From: Muribaculaceae bacterium
GTDB lineage: Bacteria > Bacteroidota > Bacteroidia > Bacteroidales > Muribaculaceae
Assembly: GCA_009775535.1 (NCBI GenBank)
Contig: VSPW01000015.1
Coordinates: 1-18,489 of the forward strand
Length of the DNA: 18,489 nucleotides
Direction: 5' to 3'
A program made the translations under genes and the position numbers. The notes under the pieces are model-generated. The model saw only the letters and a program-made list of their open reading frames with translations. It did no database searches and was not told the DNA's origin. Shown piece after piece: positions 8,748 to 15,295 of the stretch. Every line of letters begins with the position of its first letter. Position 1 is the first letter of the stretch.

Positions 8748-8798
8748 CCCAAAATTACTACTTGTCGAAAATACGGTATCATTTGGTCGAATTTTGGG
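8748..8798. repeat. Inverted repeat with 9-base arms downstream of the dipeptidase
   Basis: CCCAAAATT at 8748-8756 is perfectly complementary to AATTTTGGG at 8790-8798, with 33 bases between. Inside the loop, TTGTCGAA (8762-8769) and TTGGTCGAA (8783-8791) form an imperfect direct repeat. There is no T-tract directly after the right arm, so this is not a standard terminator. It could be a protein-binding region or an RNA structure in the dipeptidase 3' end. Confidence 0.4.
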
Positions 8799-8809
8799 AG
8801 TATTTGAAC

Positions 8810-8848
8810 AAAAATACTGTTAATAAAAGTTAATGGGGGGGTATTTTT
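8810..8848. repeat. Inverted repeat enclosing two GTTAAT copies and a G7 run
   Basis: AAAAATAC (8810-8817) pairs with GTATTTTT (8841-8848). Between them lie two copies of GTTAAT starting at 8819 and 8829, exactly 10 bases apart, and seven consecutive G at 8835-8841. The right arm ends in a short T-run and could act as a weak terminator for the dipeptidase. The helical-turn spacing of the hexamers also fits a regulator site just upstream of the promoter at 8871. Confidence 0.4.
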
Positions 8849-8870
8849 ATGGTATATTCAAAAAAAGCAG

Positions 8871-8878
8871 TACTTTTG
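8871..8878 (+). promoter_or_regulatory. -7 box of the candidate small RNA
   Basis: TACTTTTG fits TAnnTTTG exactly. The expected transcription start is near 8885. The -33 region is weak (TATG at the right spacing, not TTTG), which would suit a promoter needing an activator or another sigma factor. No open reading frame follows before the terminator. Confidence 0.5.
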
Positions 8879-8884
8879 TGCGTG

Positions 8885-8953
8885 TGTTTTTCATAGTATT
8901 AGATTAAGATAAAGGTTTAAAGGAAAAGCGATGTCGGGAGACATCGCTTTTTT
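8885..8953 (+). ncRNA. Candidate free-standing small RNA
   Basis: Between the -7 box at 8871-8878 and a strong intrinsic terminator ending at 8953 lies a transcript of about 70 bases with no plausible coding sequence. The 5' part is unstructured and A/T-rich (TTTTCATAGTATTAG, then GATTAAGATAAAGG, containing the imperfect direct repeat GATTAAG/GATAAAG), and the 3' part is the terminator hairpin. Promoter, short body and terminator together are what a small RNA gene looks like. It might instead be a leader or attenuator for the B3/B4-domain gene at 9032, but that gene has its own -7 box after the terminator. I have an unverified impression that similar leader-like sequences recur between genes in Bacteroidales. 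No Rfam family is assigned here. Confidence 0.45.
8925..8953 (+). terminator. Intrinsic terminator
   Basis: AAAGCGATGTC (8925-8935) pairs without mismatch with GACATCGCTTT (8940-8950) across a GGGA loop, giving an 11-bp stem. The T-tract runs from 8948 to 8953. It is the only strong intrinsic terminator I find in the window. Confidence 0.9.
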
Positions 8954-8987
8954 ATTGTAATTTATACCATAAACCCTGTAGTTTTCT

Positions 8988-8995
8988 TAATTTTG
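8988..8995 (+). promoter_or_regulatory. -7 box for the B3/B4-YciO gene pair
   Basis: TAATTTTG matches TAnnTTTG, 36 bases before the ATG at 9032. No good -33 TTG is present at 19-21 bases upstream. The position directly after the terminator supports independent transcription of the two genes that follow. Confidence 0.5.
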
Positions 8996-9031
8996 CAACA
9001 CAGCAGCAATAATCCGTAACGCATACACCAC

Positions 9032-9700
9032 ATGATAACCGTCAGATTCGACAATGAGATACAACAGGCCGCGCCTTCCATGGAAGTACTGGCCATAGAG
9101 GCCGAGTTGACAAACCCTCCCACGTCAGATGCACTCTGGGCAGAAGTCACCGATACGGCGTCCGGAATTGCCCGCAAATACAGCCTCCAGCAAATCAACA
9201 AAAGGCCCGCAATAGCGGCCACGCGCGCGGCATATAAGGCCCTGGGAAAAGAACCGAACCGCTACCGTCCGTCAGCAGAGGCACTTTGCCGCCGGGCCGT
9301 AAAAGGGATGGGCCTATACCGCATCGACTCGCTCGTTGATATAATAAATATAGTGTCCATGCAGTCAGGATACTCTATCGGAGGGTTCGATGCCGACATC
9401 ATTGATGGCGATACTGTGACCCTTGGACGCGGACGCCAGGCCGAACCATTCGAGGCCATAGGCCGCGGACAACTCAACATAGAGGGGCTGCCAGTCTACC
9501 GTGATGACACAGGCCCTATAGGCACACCCACAAGCGATCATGAACGCACAAAGCTTACCCCGGAAACACGCCACCTCCTTATGCTTGTCAACATTTACGG
9601 CATTGAAATGCCACCGGAGGAAGTGGAATGTATCACCAGAAGGCTACTCGAAAAATATTGCAGCCTCTCTTCTTTCTCAACAAAGCTATTCCGGCCATAA
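9032..9700 (+). CDS. B3/B4 tRNA-binding-domain protein
   Basis: This 222-residue protein resembles stand-alone B3/B4-domain proteins, which share a fold with the editing region of the phenylalanyl-tRNA synthetase beta subunit. Family features include LWAEVTDTA, then RPAIAATRAAYKALGKEPNRYRPSAEAL, RRAVKGMGLYRIDSLVDIINIVSMQSGYSIGG and FDADIIDGDTVTLGRG, ending with the TPTSDHERTKLT segment. Some relatives are thought to act on mischarged tRNA or other aminoacyl substrates, but the activity here cannot be read from the sequence. It lies 26 bp upstream of a YciO-type gene and is probably in one transcript with it; both families touch tRNA biology, which is suggestive only. Confidence 0.88.
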   Translation: MITVRFDNEIQQAAPSMEVLAIEAELTNPPTSDALWAEVTDTASGIARKYSLQQINKRPAIAATRAAYKALGKEPNRYRPSAEALCRRAVKGMGLYRIDSLVDIINIVSMQSGYSIGGFDADIIDGDTVTLGRGRQAEPFEAIGRGQLNIEGLPVYRDDTGPIGTPTSDHERTKLTPETRHLLMLVNIYGIEMPPEEVECITRRLLEKYCSLSSFSTKLFRP

Positions 9701-9726
9701 AAACAATATAGCACCACATTACACAC

Positions 9727-10341
9727 ATGAAATCCCTTAAATTCTATCCCACCAATATCAACCGGCGCTATATAGACGAGACTGTCTTAGCACTGCGTGA
9801 CGGGAAACTTATAATATATCCCACAGACACACTGTACGCAATAGGCTGTGACGCGCTCAACAACCGCGCCATTGAAAAGATATGCCGCATAAAAGGCATC
9901 AATCCGGCCAAACAGCTACTTTCAATCGTATGCAGCGACATCTCACAGGCAGCCGAGTATGCCCGCATAGACAATAATGCATTCAGGCTCATGCGCAGCA
10001 ACCTTCCAGGCCCGTTTACGTTCATACTGCCAGCCGCAACCACACTGCCGAAAGCCTTCAAGGGGCGGCATACGGTGGGGGTCCGCATTCCCGACAACGA
10101 CATCGCCCGTGCCATTGCCGATGCACTGGGCAACCCGCTGCTGAGCACATCAGTGAGCATTGACCGACTGGAAGGATACGAGACAGTCGAACCGCTATCG
10201 CTGGCAATACAATACGAAGACACCGTAGACCTCCTTGTCGATGGCGGCACAGGTTCTACTGGACAATCAACCATTGTCGACTGCCTTGACAGCTCGTATC
10301 CTGAAATCACCAGGGAAGGGACAGGCACACTGCGTCAATAG
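9727..10341 (+). CDS. YrdC/Sua5-superfamily protein, YciO type
   Basis: The superfamily includes TsaC/Sua5, which make threonylcarbamoyl-AMP for the t6A modification of tRNA. This 204-residue protein has the single YrdC domain and no C-terminal Sua5 extension. It follows E. coli YciO closely in layout: FYPTN, VLALRDGKLIIYPTDTLYAIGCD, IEKICRIKGINPAKQ, a conserved NNAFRLMRSNLPGPFTFIL and GVRIPDND. The KxR signature of true TsaC reads K56-G-I, and the S-x-N site reads Ser140-Thr-Ser142 (LLSTSVS). It may therefore be labelled L-threonylcarbamoyladenylate synthase by automatic methods while being a YciO paralogue of weak or different activity. Its stop lies 4 bp from the convergent acyltransferase gene, with no terminator between. 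Confidence 0.88.
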   Translation: MKSLKFYPTNINRRYIDETVLALRDGKLIIYPTDTLYAIGCDALNNRAIEKICRIKGINPAKQLLSIVCSDISQAAEYARIDNNAFRLMRSNLPGPFTFILPAATTLPKAFKGRHTVGVRIPDNDIARAIADALGNPLLSTSVSIDRLEGYETVEPLSLAIQYEDTVDLLVDGGTGSTGQSTIVDCLDSSYPEITREGTGTLRQ

Positions 10342-10345
10342 GAAG

Positions 10346-11284
10346 TCAAAATTCAAGTTCATAAGTGTCATACACCACAGAACGGCCGCCAAACTCCTCC
10401 TTATGCGCCACCATGCCGGCATTAAGGTAACGGCCACCGTCCTCATTAGATGTGCCGAAATCAAAGAACCTCGCCCCTGGAAAACGCCCCGACACCACAT
10501 CATGGTATATGACATCCGTGGCATATAGGCCCTTTCCTGCACTGGTAGCCGCCGCATACTGCAAATGCAGCACACCCCTGTCGGCATATATCACAGCACC
10601 GGCAAGGACATCGCCGCAAGGCCCGTAAGCGGCCATGCACCTTATTTTGTCCGGAAACATGGCCTTAAGCCGCGCCATCTCATCATATGTATGCACAGGC
10701 ACTGCATTATGGCGCACACGCCTGTCCTCCACTATAATTTCCCAGAACTCAGCAGGAGAATCCACCTCCACCACATCAATACATCCCTGCCTGCGGCGCT
10801 TAGCCGCACGCTTCCACAGACGCGATGACGGTATGGGCGACCCCAGGTCAACCACAGTGGCCAGATTTCTGACAACAAGCCGCGCACCGTTACGGAAAAG
10901 CGCATAAAGGTCCTCCTCTGCCGGATGCCTGTGATATATCCATGGCACAGGCTTATATACCAACCTGCGTATGCCCATACGCGGGAGATCACGGCGCATC
11001 ACATCAAACATACCGATCGGATCTATACCCGAAGTCTTATCGTCCATCACCAGGCCGCCATATGTCAGCCCGCCATGGCTCACAAGCGTATCCCCGGATA
11101 TATTGGCCGGCAACAGCCCCCTTACCTCACCGTCATGCGATGTAAATACCAGAGAAAAGTCCCGGAAACGGTCTGAATGGTACTCCATGTAGTCACGGTG
11201 CAACAGGAAAGTAGCATTCTTAGAACGCGATACCATCCCGTCCCATTCCGGCTTGAGCTCACCGCTGTAGACTGAAAGCTCCAT
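10346..11284 (-). CDS. FemAB/GNAT-like acyltransferase
   Basis: This 312-residue protein resembles the GNAT/FemAB-like proteins of Bacteroidales, whose substrates are mostly unknown. The N-terminal half contains a first degenerate acetyltransferase fold (ATFLLHRDYMEYHSDRF, then GLLPANISGDTLVSHGGLTYGGLV). The second half contains RLWKRAAKRRRQG, then CGDVLAGAVIYADRGVLHLQYAAATSAGKGLYATDVIY, the usual acyl-CoA/acceptor side, and DFGTSNEDGGRYLNAGMVAHKEEFGGR near the end, which is the most typical family stretch. It could transfer an acyl or aminoacyl group to a cell-surface or small-molecule target. Its ATG overlaps the stop of the upstream alcohol dehydrogenase (TGATG at 11282-11286), indicating translational coupling. 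Confidence 0.82.
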   Translation of the reverse strand: MELSVYSGELKPEWDGMVSRSKNATFLLHRDYMEYHSDRFRDFSLVFTSHDGEVRGLLPANISGDTLVSHGGLTYGGLVMDDKTSGIDPIGMFDVMRRDLPRMGIRRLVYKPVPWIYHRHPAEEDLYALFRNGARLVVRNLATVVDLGSPIPSSRLWKRAAKRRRQGCIDVVEVDSPAEFWEIIVEDRRVRHNAVPVHTYDEMARLKAMFPDKIRCMAAYGPCGDVLAGAVIYADRGVLHLQYAAATSAGKGLYATDVIYHDVVSGRFPGARFFDFGTSNEDGGRYLNAGMVAHKEEFGGRSVVYDTYELEF

Positions 11285-12453
11285 CAGAGTGCCAGTCCAT
11301 ATATCTCGCGGGTCTCTGCTTTGGTCAGACGGTAATATCCGCCAAACTCCTCACCCTTATTTTCATGCAGCTTACTTACCAGAAGGTCAAAATCCGGATT
11401 TTCAATGCCCAGTCCGGCCAACGTCACAGGAAGTCCGAGCGAACTGTAGAACGCACGCAACCGGGATATGCCTTCAAGTGCCGCAAGGCGGTCATCGATC
11501 GTATCCACATGGAACACACGGCGCGCAAACTGCGCAATCTTTGAAGGACGGTGCGCGGCCATGAATGTCATCCATGCCGGAGTGATTACGGCAAGTCCTG
11601 CGCCATGGGTCACACCGTATACGGCACTCAATTCATGCTCCATGAAATGCGACACCCAGTCTTCCTTGCGTCCGGTGCCGCATATGCCGTTATGGGCCAG
11701 CGTACCGCACCACATAATGTTTGCACGCGCATCATAGTCGTCAGGTTTGGCCATGACCTTAGGGGCTTCGGCTATAATAGCCTGGAGCACACCCTCGGCC
11801 ACACGGTCGGTGACCTCCACGCCCTCAGTAGTGGAAAAATACCGCTCAAATATATGCGCCATCATATCGGCGATACCGCTTGCAGTCTGGTAGGGAGGCA
11901 AGGTAAATGTAAGCTCTGGATTCAGGCAGGCGAACTTTGGGCGCAGTGCCCAGTCCGTACGCAAGGATATCTTGTGCATCCCGTCAAGCTTGGTGATTAC
12001 CGAGTTTCCGCTGCCCTCGCTACCGGCCGCCGGGATAGTAAGCACGACACCCACAGGGAGCGCCTGCTCCACCACAGCACGTCCTGCATAGAAATCCCAG
12101 AAATCGCCATCGTAAGGTACGCCGCAGGCTATAGCCTTGGCCGTATCTATGGCCGAACCGCCACCAACTGCAACAATGCCGTCGATGCCCGACGAGCGCA
12201 CCAGGCCAATACCCTCATACACCCTGTCGTCAGTAGGATTGGGCTTTATGCCTCCAAAATCCGTAAAACCGATACCTGACGCCTCTAACGCACCCTTCAC
12301 TCGGTCGAGAAGCCCGCTCCGCACCACAGACCCCATACCGTACACCAACAGCACATTACGGCAACCCATTTCCCTTGTCAGGTTACCGGCCTGCATCTCC
12401 ACACCACGACCAAACACATACCGTGTAGGCGTATAATAATTGAAATTCAGCAT
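11284..12453 (-). CDS. Iron/zinc-type alcohol dehydrogenase, YqhD/BDH-like
   Basis: This 389-residue enzyme belongs to the group III (metal-dependent) alcohol dehydrogenases and is closest to YqhD and butanol dehydrogenases, which reduce aldehydes with NADPH. The start FNYYTPTRYVFGRG matches the family. The cofactor loop is VAVGGGSAIDTAK (residues 95-107), preceded by FGGIKPNPT. The metal ligands are all present: Asp196 and His200 in GIADMMAHIFE, His269 in DWVSHFMEHEL and His283 in GVTHGAG. IPAAGSEGS is also conserved. A role in aldehyde detoxification or fermentation is likely, with the substrate unknown. It has a strong promoter (12481-12511) and leads into the acyltransferase gene by a 1-base overlap. 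Confidence 0.94.
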   Translation of the reverse strand: MLNFNYYTPTRYVFGRGVEMQAGNLTREMGCRNVLLVYGMGSVVRSGLLDRVKGALEASGIGFTDFGGIKPNPTDDRVYEGIGLVRSSGIDGIVAVGGGSAIDTAKAIACGVPYDGDFWDFYAGRAVVEQALPVGVVLTIPAAGSEGSGNSVITKLDGMHKISLRTDWALRPKFACLNPELTFTLPPYQTASGIADMMAHIFERYFSTTEGVEVTDRVAEGVLQAIIAEAPKVMAKPDDYDARANIMWCGTLAHNGICGTGRKEDWVSHFMEHELSAVYGVTHGAGLAVITPAWMTFMAAHRPSKIAQFARRVFHVDTIDDRLAALEGISRLRAFYSSLGLPVTLAGLGIENPDFDLLVSKLHENKGEEFGGYYRLTKAETREIYGLAL

Positions 12454-12480
12454 ATTTCCTCTATTTAGTTACCAATACCG

Positions 12481-12511
12481 CAAATTTAGCTAAAACCCAG
12501 CAATAATCAAA
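12481..12511 (-). promoter_or_regulatory. Promoter of the alcohol dehydrogenase-acyltransferase operon
   Basis: On the minus strand, TTTG (12508-12511 complement), a 19-base spacer and TAAATTTG (12481-12488 complement) match the Bacteroidota consensus perfectly. The expected start is near 12474, giving a leader of about 20 bases before the ATG at 12453. Confidence 0.75.
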
Positions 12512-12517
12512 GCCCCG

Positions 12518-12552
12518 TAATTTTGCAGGATTGTCTACTTTTAGTATTTTTG
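12518..12552 (+). promoter_or_regulatory. Overlapping promoter elements of the MptE-like/two-component operon
   Basis: Two -7 boxes occur: TAATTTTG at 12518-12525 and TATTTTTG at 12545-12552. The TTTTG of the first lies exactly 19 bases before the second and can serve as its -33 element. If the first box is used, the leader before the ATG at 12558 is about 26-28 bases. If the second is used, the transcript would begin at or beside the ATG and be leaderless. Confidence 0.55.
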
Positions 12553-12557
12553 CCAAT

Positions 12558-13406
12558 ATGAAACTGTCAGATTCCATATCCACCGCCGCGAAATCACTGA
12601 AAAGCATCGTAAAAATCATCCTTCAGTCACGGCGGCACACCATATCACATATTCCGGAAGACGAGGCCTCACGACCGCTGATCATAATGGGCAACGGCCC
12701 ATCTCTGGCCGACACCATACGCCTACATTCCCAGGCATTGCACAGCAACCCGACACTCGCCGTCAATTTTGCGGCGAACGCACCAGAATTCACATCCCTG
12801 AAACCAAGATATTACCTGCTTGCAGACCCCCATTTCTTCACAAGAAAGGACGATGCCAATGTGGCACGCCTCACCGACAACCTGGCAACGGCCGTAACAT
12901 GGGAAATGACTCTGTTCGTCCCTGTCCAGTCCATAGGCAGTGTTGCATCCGGCATAAAATCCAACCCCGCCATAAAGATAGAGACATTCAATGCCGTAGG
13001 AGTCGAAGGATGGCAATGGCTGGAAGGCACAGCATTCCGTAGCGGCCGCGGCATGCCCCGCCCACGAAATGTGCTCATACCGTCAATCATGGTAGGGATA
13101 CTTATGGGTTACAGACAGATATACATCACAGGTGCAGACCACTCATGGACACGCACCATCAGCGTAAACGACCGGAACGAAGTAGTATCCATACAGCCAC
13201 ATTTCTACAAAGAGGACGAAAAGGAAATCGAACGCGTACGCACCGACTACCTCCGCTATCCGCTACATCAGATACTCTACAGCTTTTACGTGGCATTCAA
13301 AAGCTATTTCGCCATAGCCCGCCATGCATCACGCATAGGAGTGGAAATATACAACGCCACCCCTGAAAGCTTCATTGACGCATTCCCGCGCAAGCCCCTT
13401 CCCTGA
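12558..13406 (+). CDS. MptE/GT42-like Rossmann-fold protein, probable glycosyltransferase relative
   Basis: I chose the ATG at 12558 (282 residues). A longer in-frame TTG start at 12531 overlaps the promoter elements and adds only nine residues. The protein has IIMGNGPSLAD at residues 43-53 and GILMGYRQIYITGADHSW at 180-197. This pairing is seen in two related groups: the MptE-like (DUF115) proteins and the GT42 sialyltransferases, in which GNGPSL contributes to nucleotide binding. The middle holds KPRYYLLADPHFF and SGRGMPRPRN. No signal peptide or membrane segment is visible, so it should be cytoplasmic, possibly acting on surface glycan. It lies 15 bp upstream of a histidine kinase gene and is probably co-transcribed with it. 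The exact substrate is unknown. Confidence 0.7.
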   Translation: MKLSDSISTAAKSLKSIVKIILQSRRHTISHIPEDEASRPLIIMGNGPSLADTIRLHSQALHSNPTLAVNFAANAPEFTSLKPRYYLLADPHFFTRKDDANVARLTDNLATAVTWEMTLFVPVQSIGSVASGIKSNPAIKIETFNAVGVEGWQWLEGTAFRSGRGMPRPRNVLIPSIMVGILMGYRQIYITGADHSWTRTISVNDRNEVVSIQPHFYKEDEKEIERVRTDYLRYPLHQILYSFYVAFKSYFAIARHASRIGVEIYNATPESFIDAFPRKPLP

Positions 13407-13421
13407 GACAGTACAATAGAC

Positions 13422-14537
13422 ATGGAAAAACCACTAGCCACATCAACCATGATTATCGGGAAAAGCAGAGCGGCGCACATCCTGTCCCACGCCATACTCA
13501 TATTCATGCTCTTTTTCCTGCCGGAGTTGGTCATGGGCATAGGCAACCCACGCATAGCCGATACCGGGATAATAAGGTGGAATGTCTATGCAAAATCCAT
13601 GGTATATATAGCCGTGTTCTATACTGACTACTACTTCATAATCGGGCGGACGCTCATAATGCCACGGAGGATATGGAGGTTCACAGGCTACAACGCCATA
13701 CTTGTCGCTGCAGCCATGGCTGCGCTGTTCGCCATTTCCTATAGCTGGCTGTCCTACCGTGCCCAATTCCCAAGGCCATGGCCAGTTTCACATCATGTCC
13801 CTATTGTAGTCAAGGCTCTATCCTTCACTGTCCGCGACTTTGTCATAATAATACTGACAATCGGCCTTAGCCTTGCTATAAGGATGGGCGACATGTGGCT
13901 GTCGCTAGAACGCCGCCAGCAACAGCTAATGGCCTCACAACGCGATGACGAGCTCCACAACCTCAAAAGCCAGCTTAACCCGCATTTCCTTTTCAACACC
14001 CTCAATTCCATATATGCACTGATCGACATAAATCCCGAGCAGGCACGCGGGGCTGTCCACCGGCTTAGCCACCTGCTCAGATATGTACTGTACGAAAACC
14101 CTTCGACAGTCAGTCTTGACAAGGAAATCGATTTTATACGCAACTACGTGACATTGATGGAAATGCGCCTGGGCGAAGTCCCTGTCAACGCCACATTCCC
14201 TGCCGCAGACACAAGCAACATACAAGTGCCCCCACTGCTGTTCATCGCAATTATAGAAAATGCCTTCAAGTACGGCAATACCGGCCGCCACGACCAGCCG
14301 ATAACAATATCTATATCACTTTCGGACAACACCATAATTTGCCATACCCACAACCACGTCAGCAAGGACAGCATAAACGGAAAAGGCGGCATCGGAATAG
14401 CAAACCTACGCCGGAGACTCAACATAATATATGGAGGCAACGCCTCCCTCGAATGCAAAACGGATACTGCCGAAGGCACTTACACAGCCGACCTGACACT
14501 CCCGTTAAATCCATCAACCAATAAAAAGAACGCATGA
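13422..14537 (+). CDS. LytS-type sensor histidine kinase (His_kinase/HATPase)
   Basis: This 371-residue membrane kinase pairs with the LytTR regulator downstream. The N-terminal ~150 residues contain about four hydrophobic segments (AHILSHAILIFMLFFLPELV, then MVYIAVFYTDYYFIIG, ILVAAAMAALFAISY and FVIIILTIGLSLAI), so it is a polytopic sensor with no large periplasmic domain. A short coiled segment leads to the phosphoacceptor motif LNPHFLFNTLN with His188. The ATP-binding domain has the N-box ENAFKYG (Glu279, Asn280) and the G-box GGIGIANLRRRL (from 322). This arrangement is typical of Bacteroidales LytS/YehU-like kinases. Its stop overlaps the start of the next gene by four bases (ATGA, 14534-14537). 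The signal it senses is unknown. Confidence 0.94.
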   Translation: MEKPLATSTMIIGKSRAAHILSHAILIFMLFFLPELVMGIGNPRIADTGIIRWNVYAKSMVYIAVFYTDYYFIIGRTLIMPRRIWRFTGYNAILVAAAMAALFAISYSWLSYRAQFPRPWPVSHHVPIVVKALSFTVRDFVIIILTIGLSLAIRMGDMWLSLERRQQQLMASQRDDELHNLKSQLNPHFLFNTLNSIYALIDINPEQARGAVHRLSHLLRYVLYENPSTVSLDKEIDFIRNYVTLMEMRLGEVPVNATFPAADTSNIQVPPLLFIAIIENAFKYGNTGRHDQPITISISLSDNTIICHTHNHVSKDSINGKGGIGIANLRRRLNIIYGGNASLECKTDTAEGTYTADLTLPLNPSTNKKNA

Positions 14538-15295
14538 TCGACAATATAAAATGCTGCGTAATTGACGATGAGCCACTCGCCGCACACCTCATCGCATCAT
14601 ACGTCGAAAAGACTCCATACCTGACACTATCAAGGATATTCCACAATGCCAGCGAAGCTGTACAAGAACTATTGGACAGCGATATCGAACTGATATTTCT
14701 TGATATACACATGCCTGCACTCAACGGGCTTGAACTGGCACGCATCACATCAGGCAAATGCCGCGTCATATTCACAACCGCCTACGTCGACTACGCCATC
14801 GAAGGCTTCAAGGTAAATGCCCTCGACTACCTTCTGAAGCCTGTAAGCTACGATGAATTCCTAAGCGCAGCACAAAAAGCACTGGAATGGAAAGAGCTTA
14901 CATCCAGGCCGGAAGACCATGATTCCAGCAAAAGCACCGACAGCCGCATATCACACATTGTCGTGAAAAGCGGATACCGCATGCAGCAGATAGCAGTCAG
15001 CGACATAATATATATCGAAGGCCAGAAAGACTACGTAATGCTGTACCTTGACGGAGAGGAAAGGCCCATCATGACCCTTATGAACATGAAAGCTCTCGAA
15101 CAGACACTGCCGACATCATCATTCCTTAGGGTACACCGCTCGTACATAGCAAATACAAGCAAAATAAAGGTTATCGAACGTAACCGCATATCATTCGGCG
15201 GCCTGTCAATACCTATCGGCGATTCGTACCGGCAGCAACTGGCTGACTATATAGAGTCACACAGCATCATGGCAATACGTCCCGAAAGGCCCTAG
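14534..15295 (+). CDS. LytTR-family response regulator
   Basis: This 253-residue protein has an N-terminal receiver and a C-terminal LytTR DNA-binding domain. The receiver shows the acidic pair in CCVIDDEPLAAH, the phosphoacceptor Asp57 in FLDIHMPALNG, Thr82 in FTTAYVDYA and Lys102 in YLLKPVSY. The LytTR part (from about residue 140) contains IVVKSGYRMQQIAVSDIIYIEGQKDYV and FLRVHRSYIANTSKI. It begins on an ATGA overlap with the kinase stop, so the two are made together. Target promoters cannot be seen in this window. Its TAG stop (15293-15295) shares a CTAG palindrome with the stop of the convergent gene. Confidence 0.96.
   Translation: MIDNIKCCVIDDEPLAAHLIASYVEKTPYLTLSRIFHNASEAVQELLDSDIELIFLDIHMPALNGLELARITSGKCRVIFTTAYVDYAIEGFKVNALDYLLKPVSYDEFLSAAQKALEWKELTSRPEDHDSSKSTDSRISHIVVKSGYRMQQIAVSDIIYIEGQKDYVMLYLDGEERPIMTLMNMKALEQTLPTSSFLRVHRSYIANTSKIKVIERNRISFGGLSIPIGDSYRQQLADYIESHSIMAIRPERP

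Noticed and set aside
9768..10328. Minus-strand open frame of 186 residues opposite the YciO-type gene
   Set aside because: The plus-strand protein aligns over its full length with YciO; the antisense frame is a low-complexity serine-rich shadow.
11551..12279. Plus-strand open frame of 242 residues inside the alcohol dehydrogenase gene
   Set aside because: The minus-strand dehydrogenase has complete cofactor and metal-binding residues over the same stretch; the plus frame has no family features or promoter.
12531..12557. TTG start adding nine residues to the MptE/GT42-like protein
   Set aside because: The extension overlaps the -7 and -33 elements, while an ATG at 12558 gives a normal protein start.
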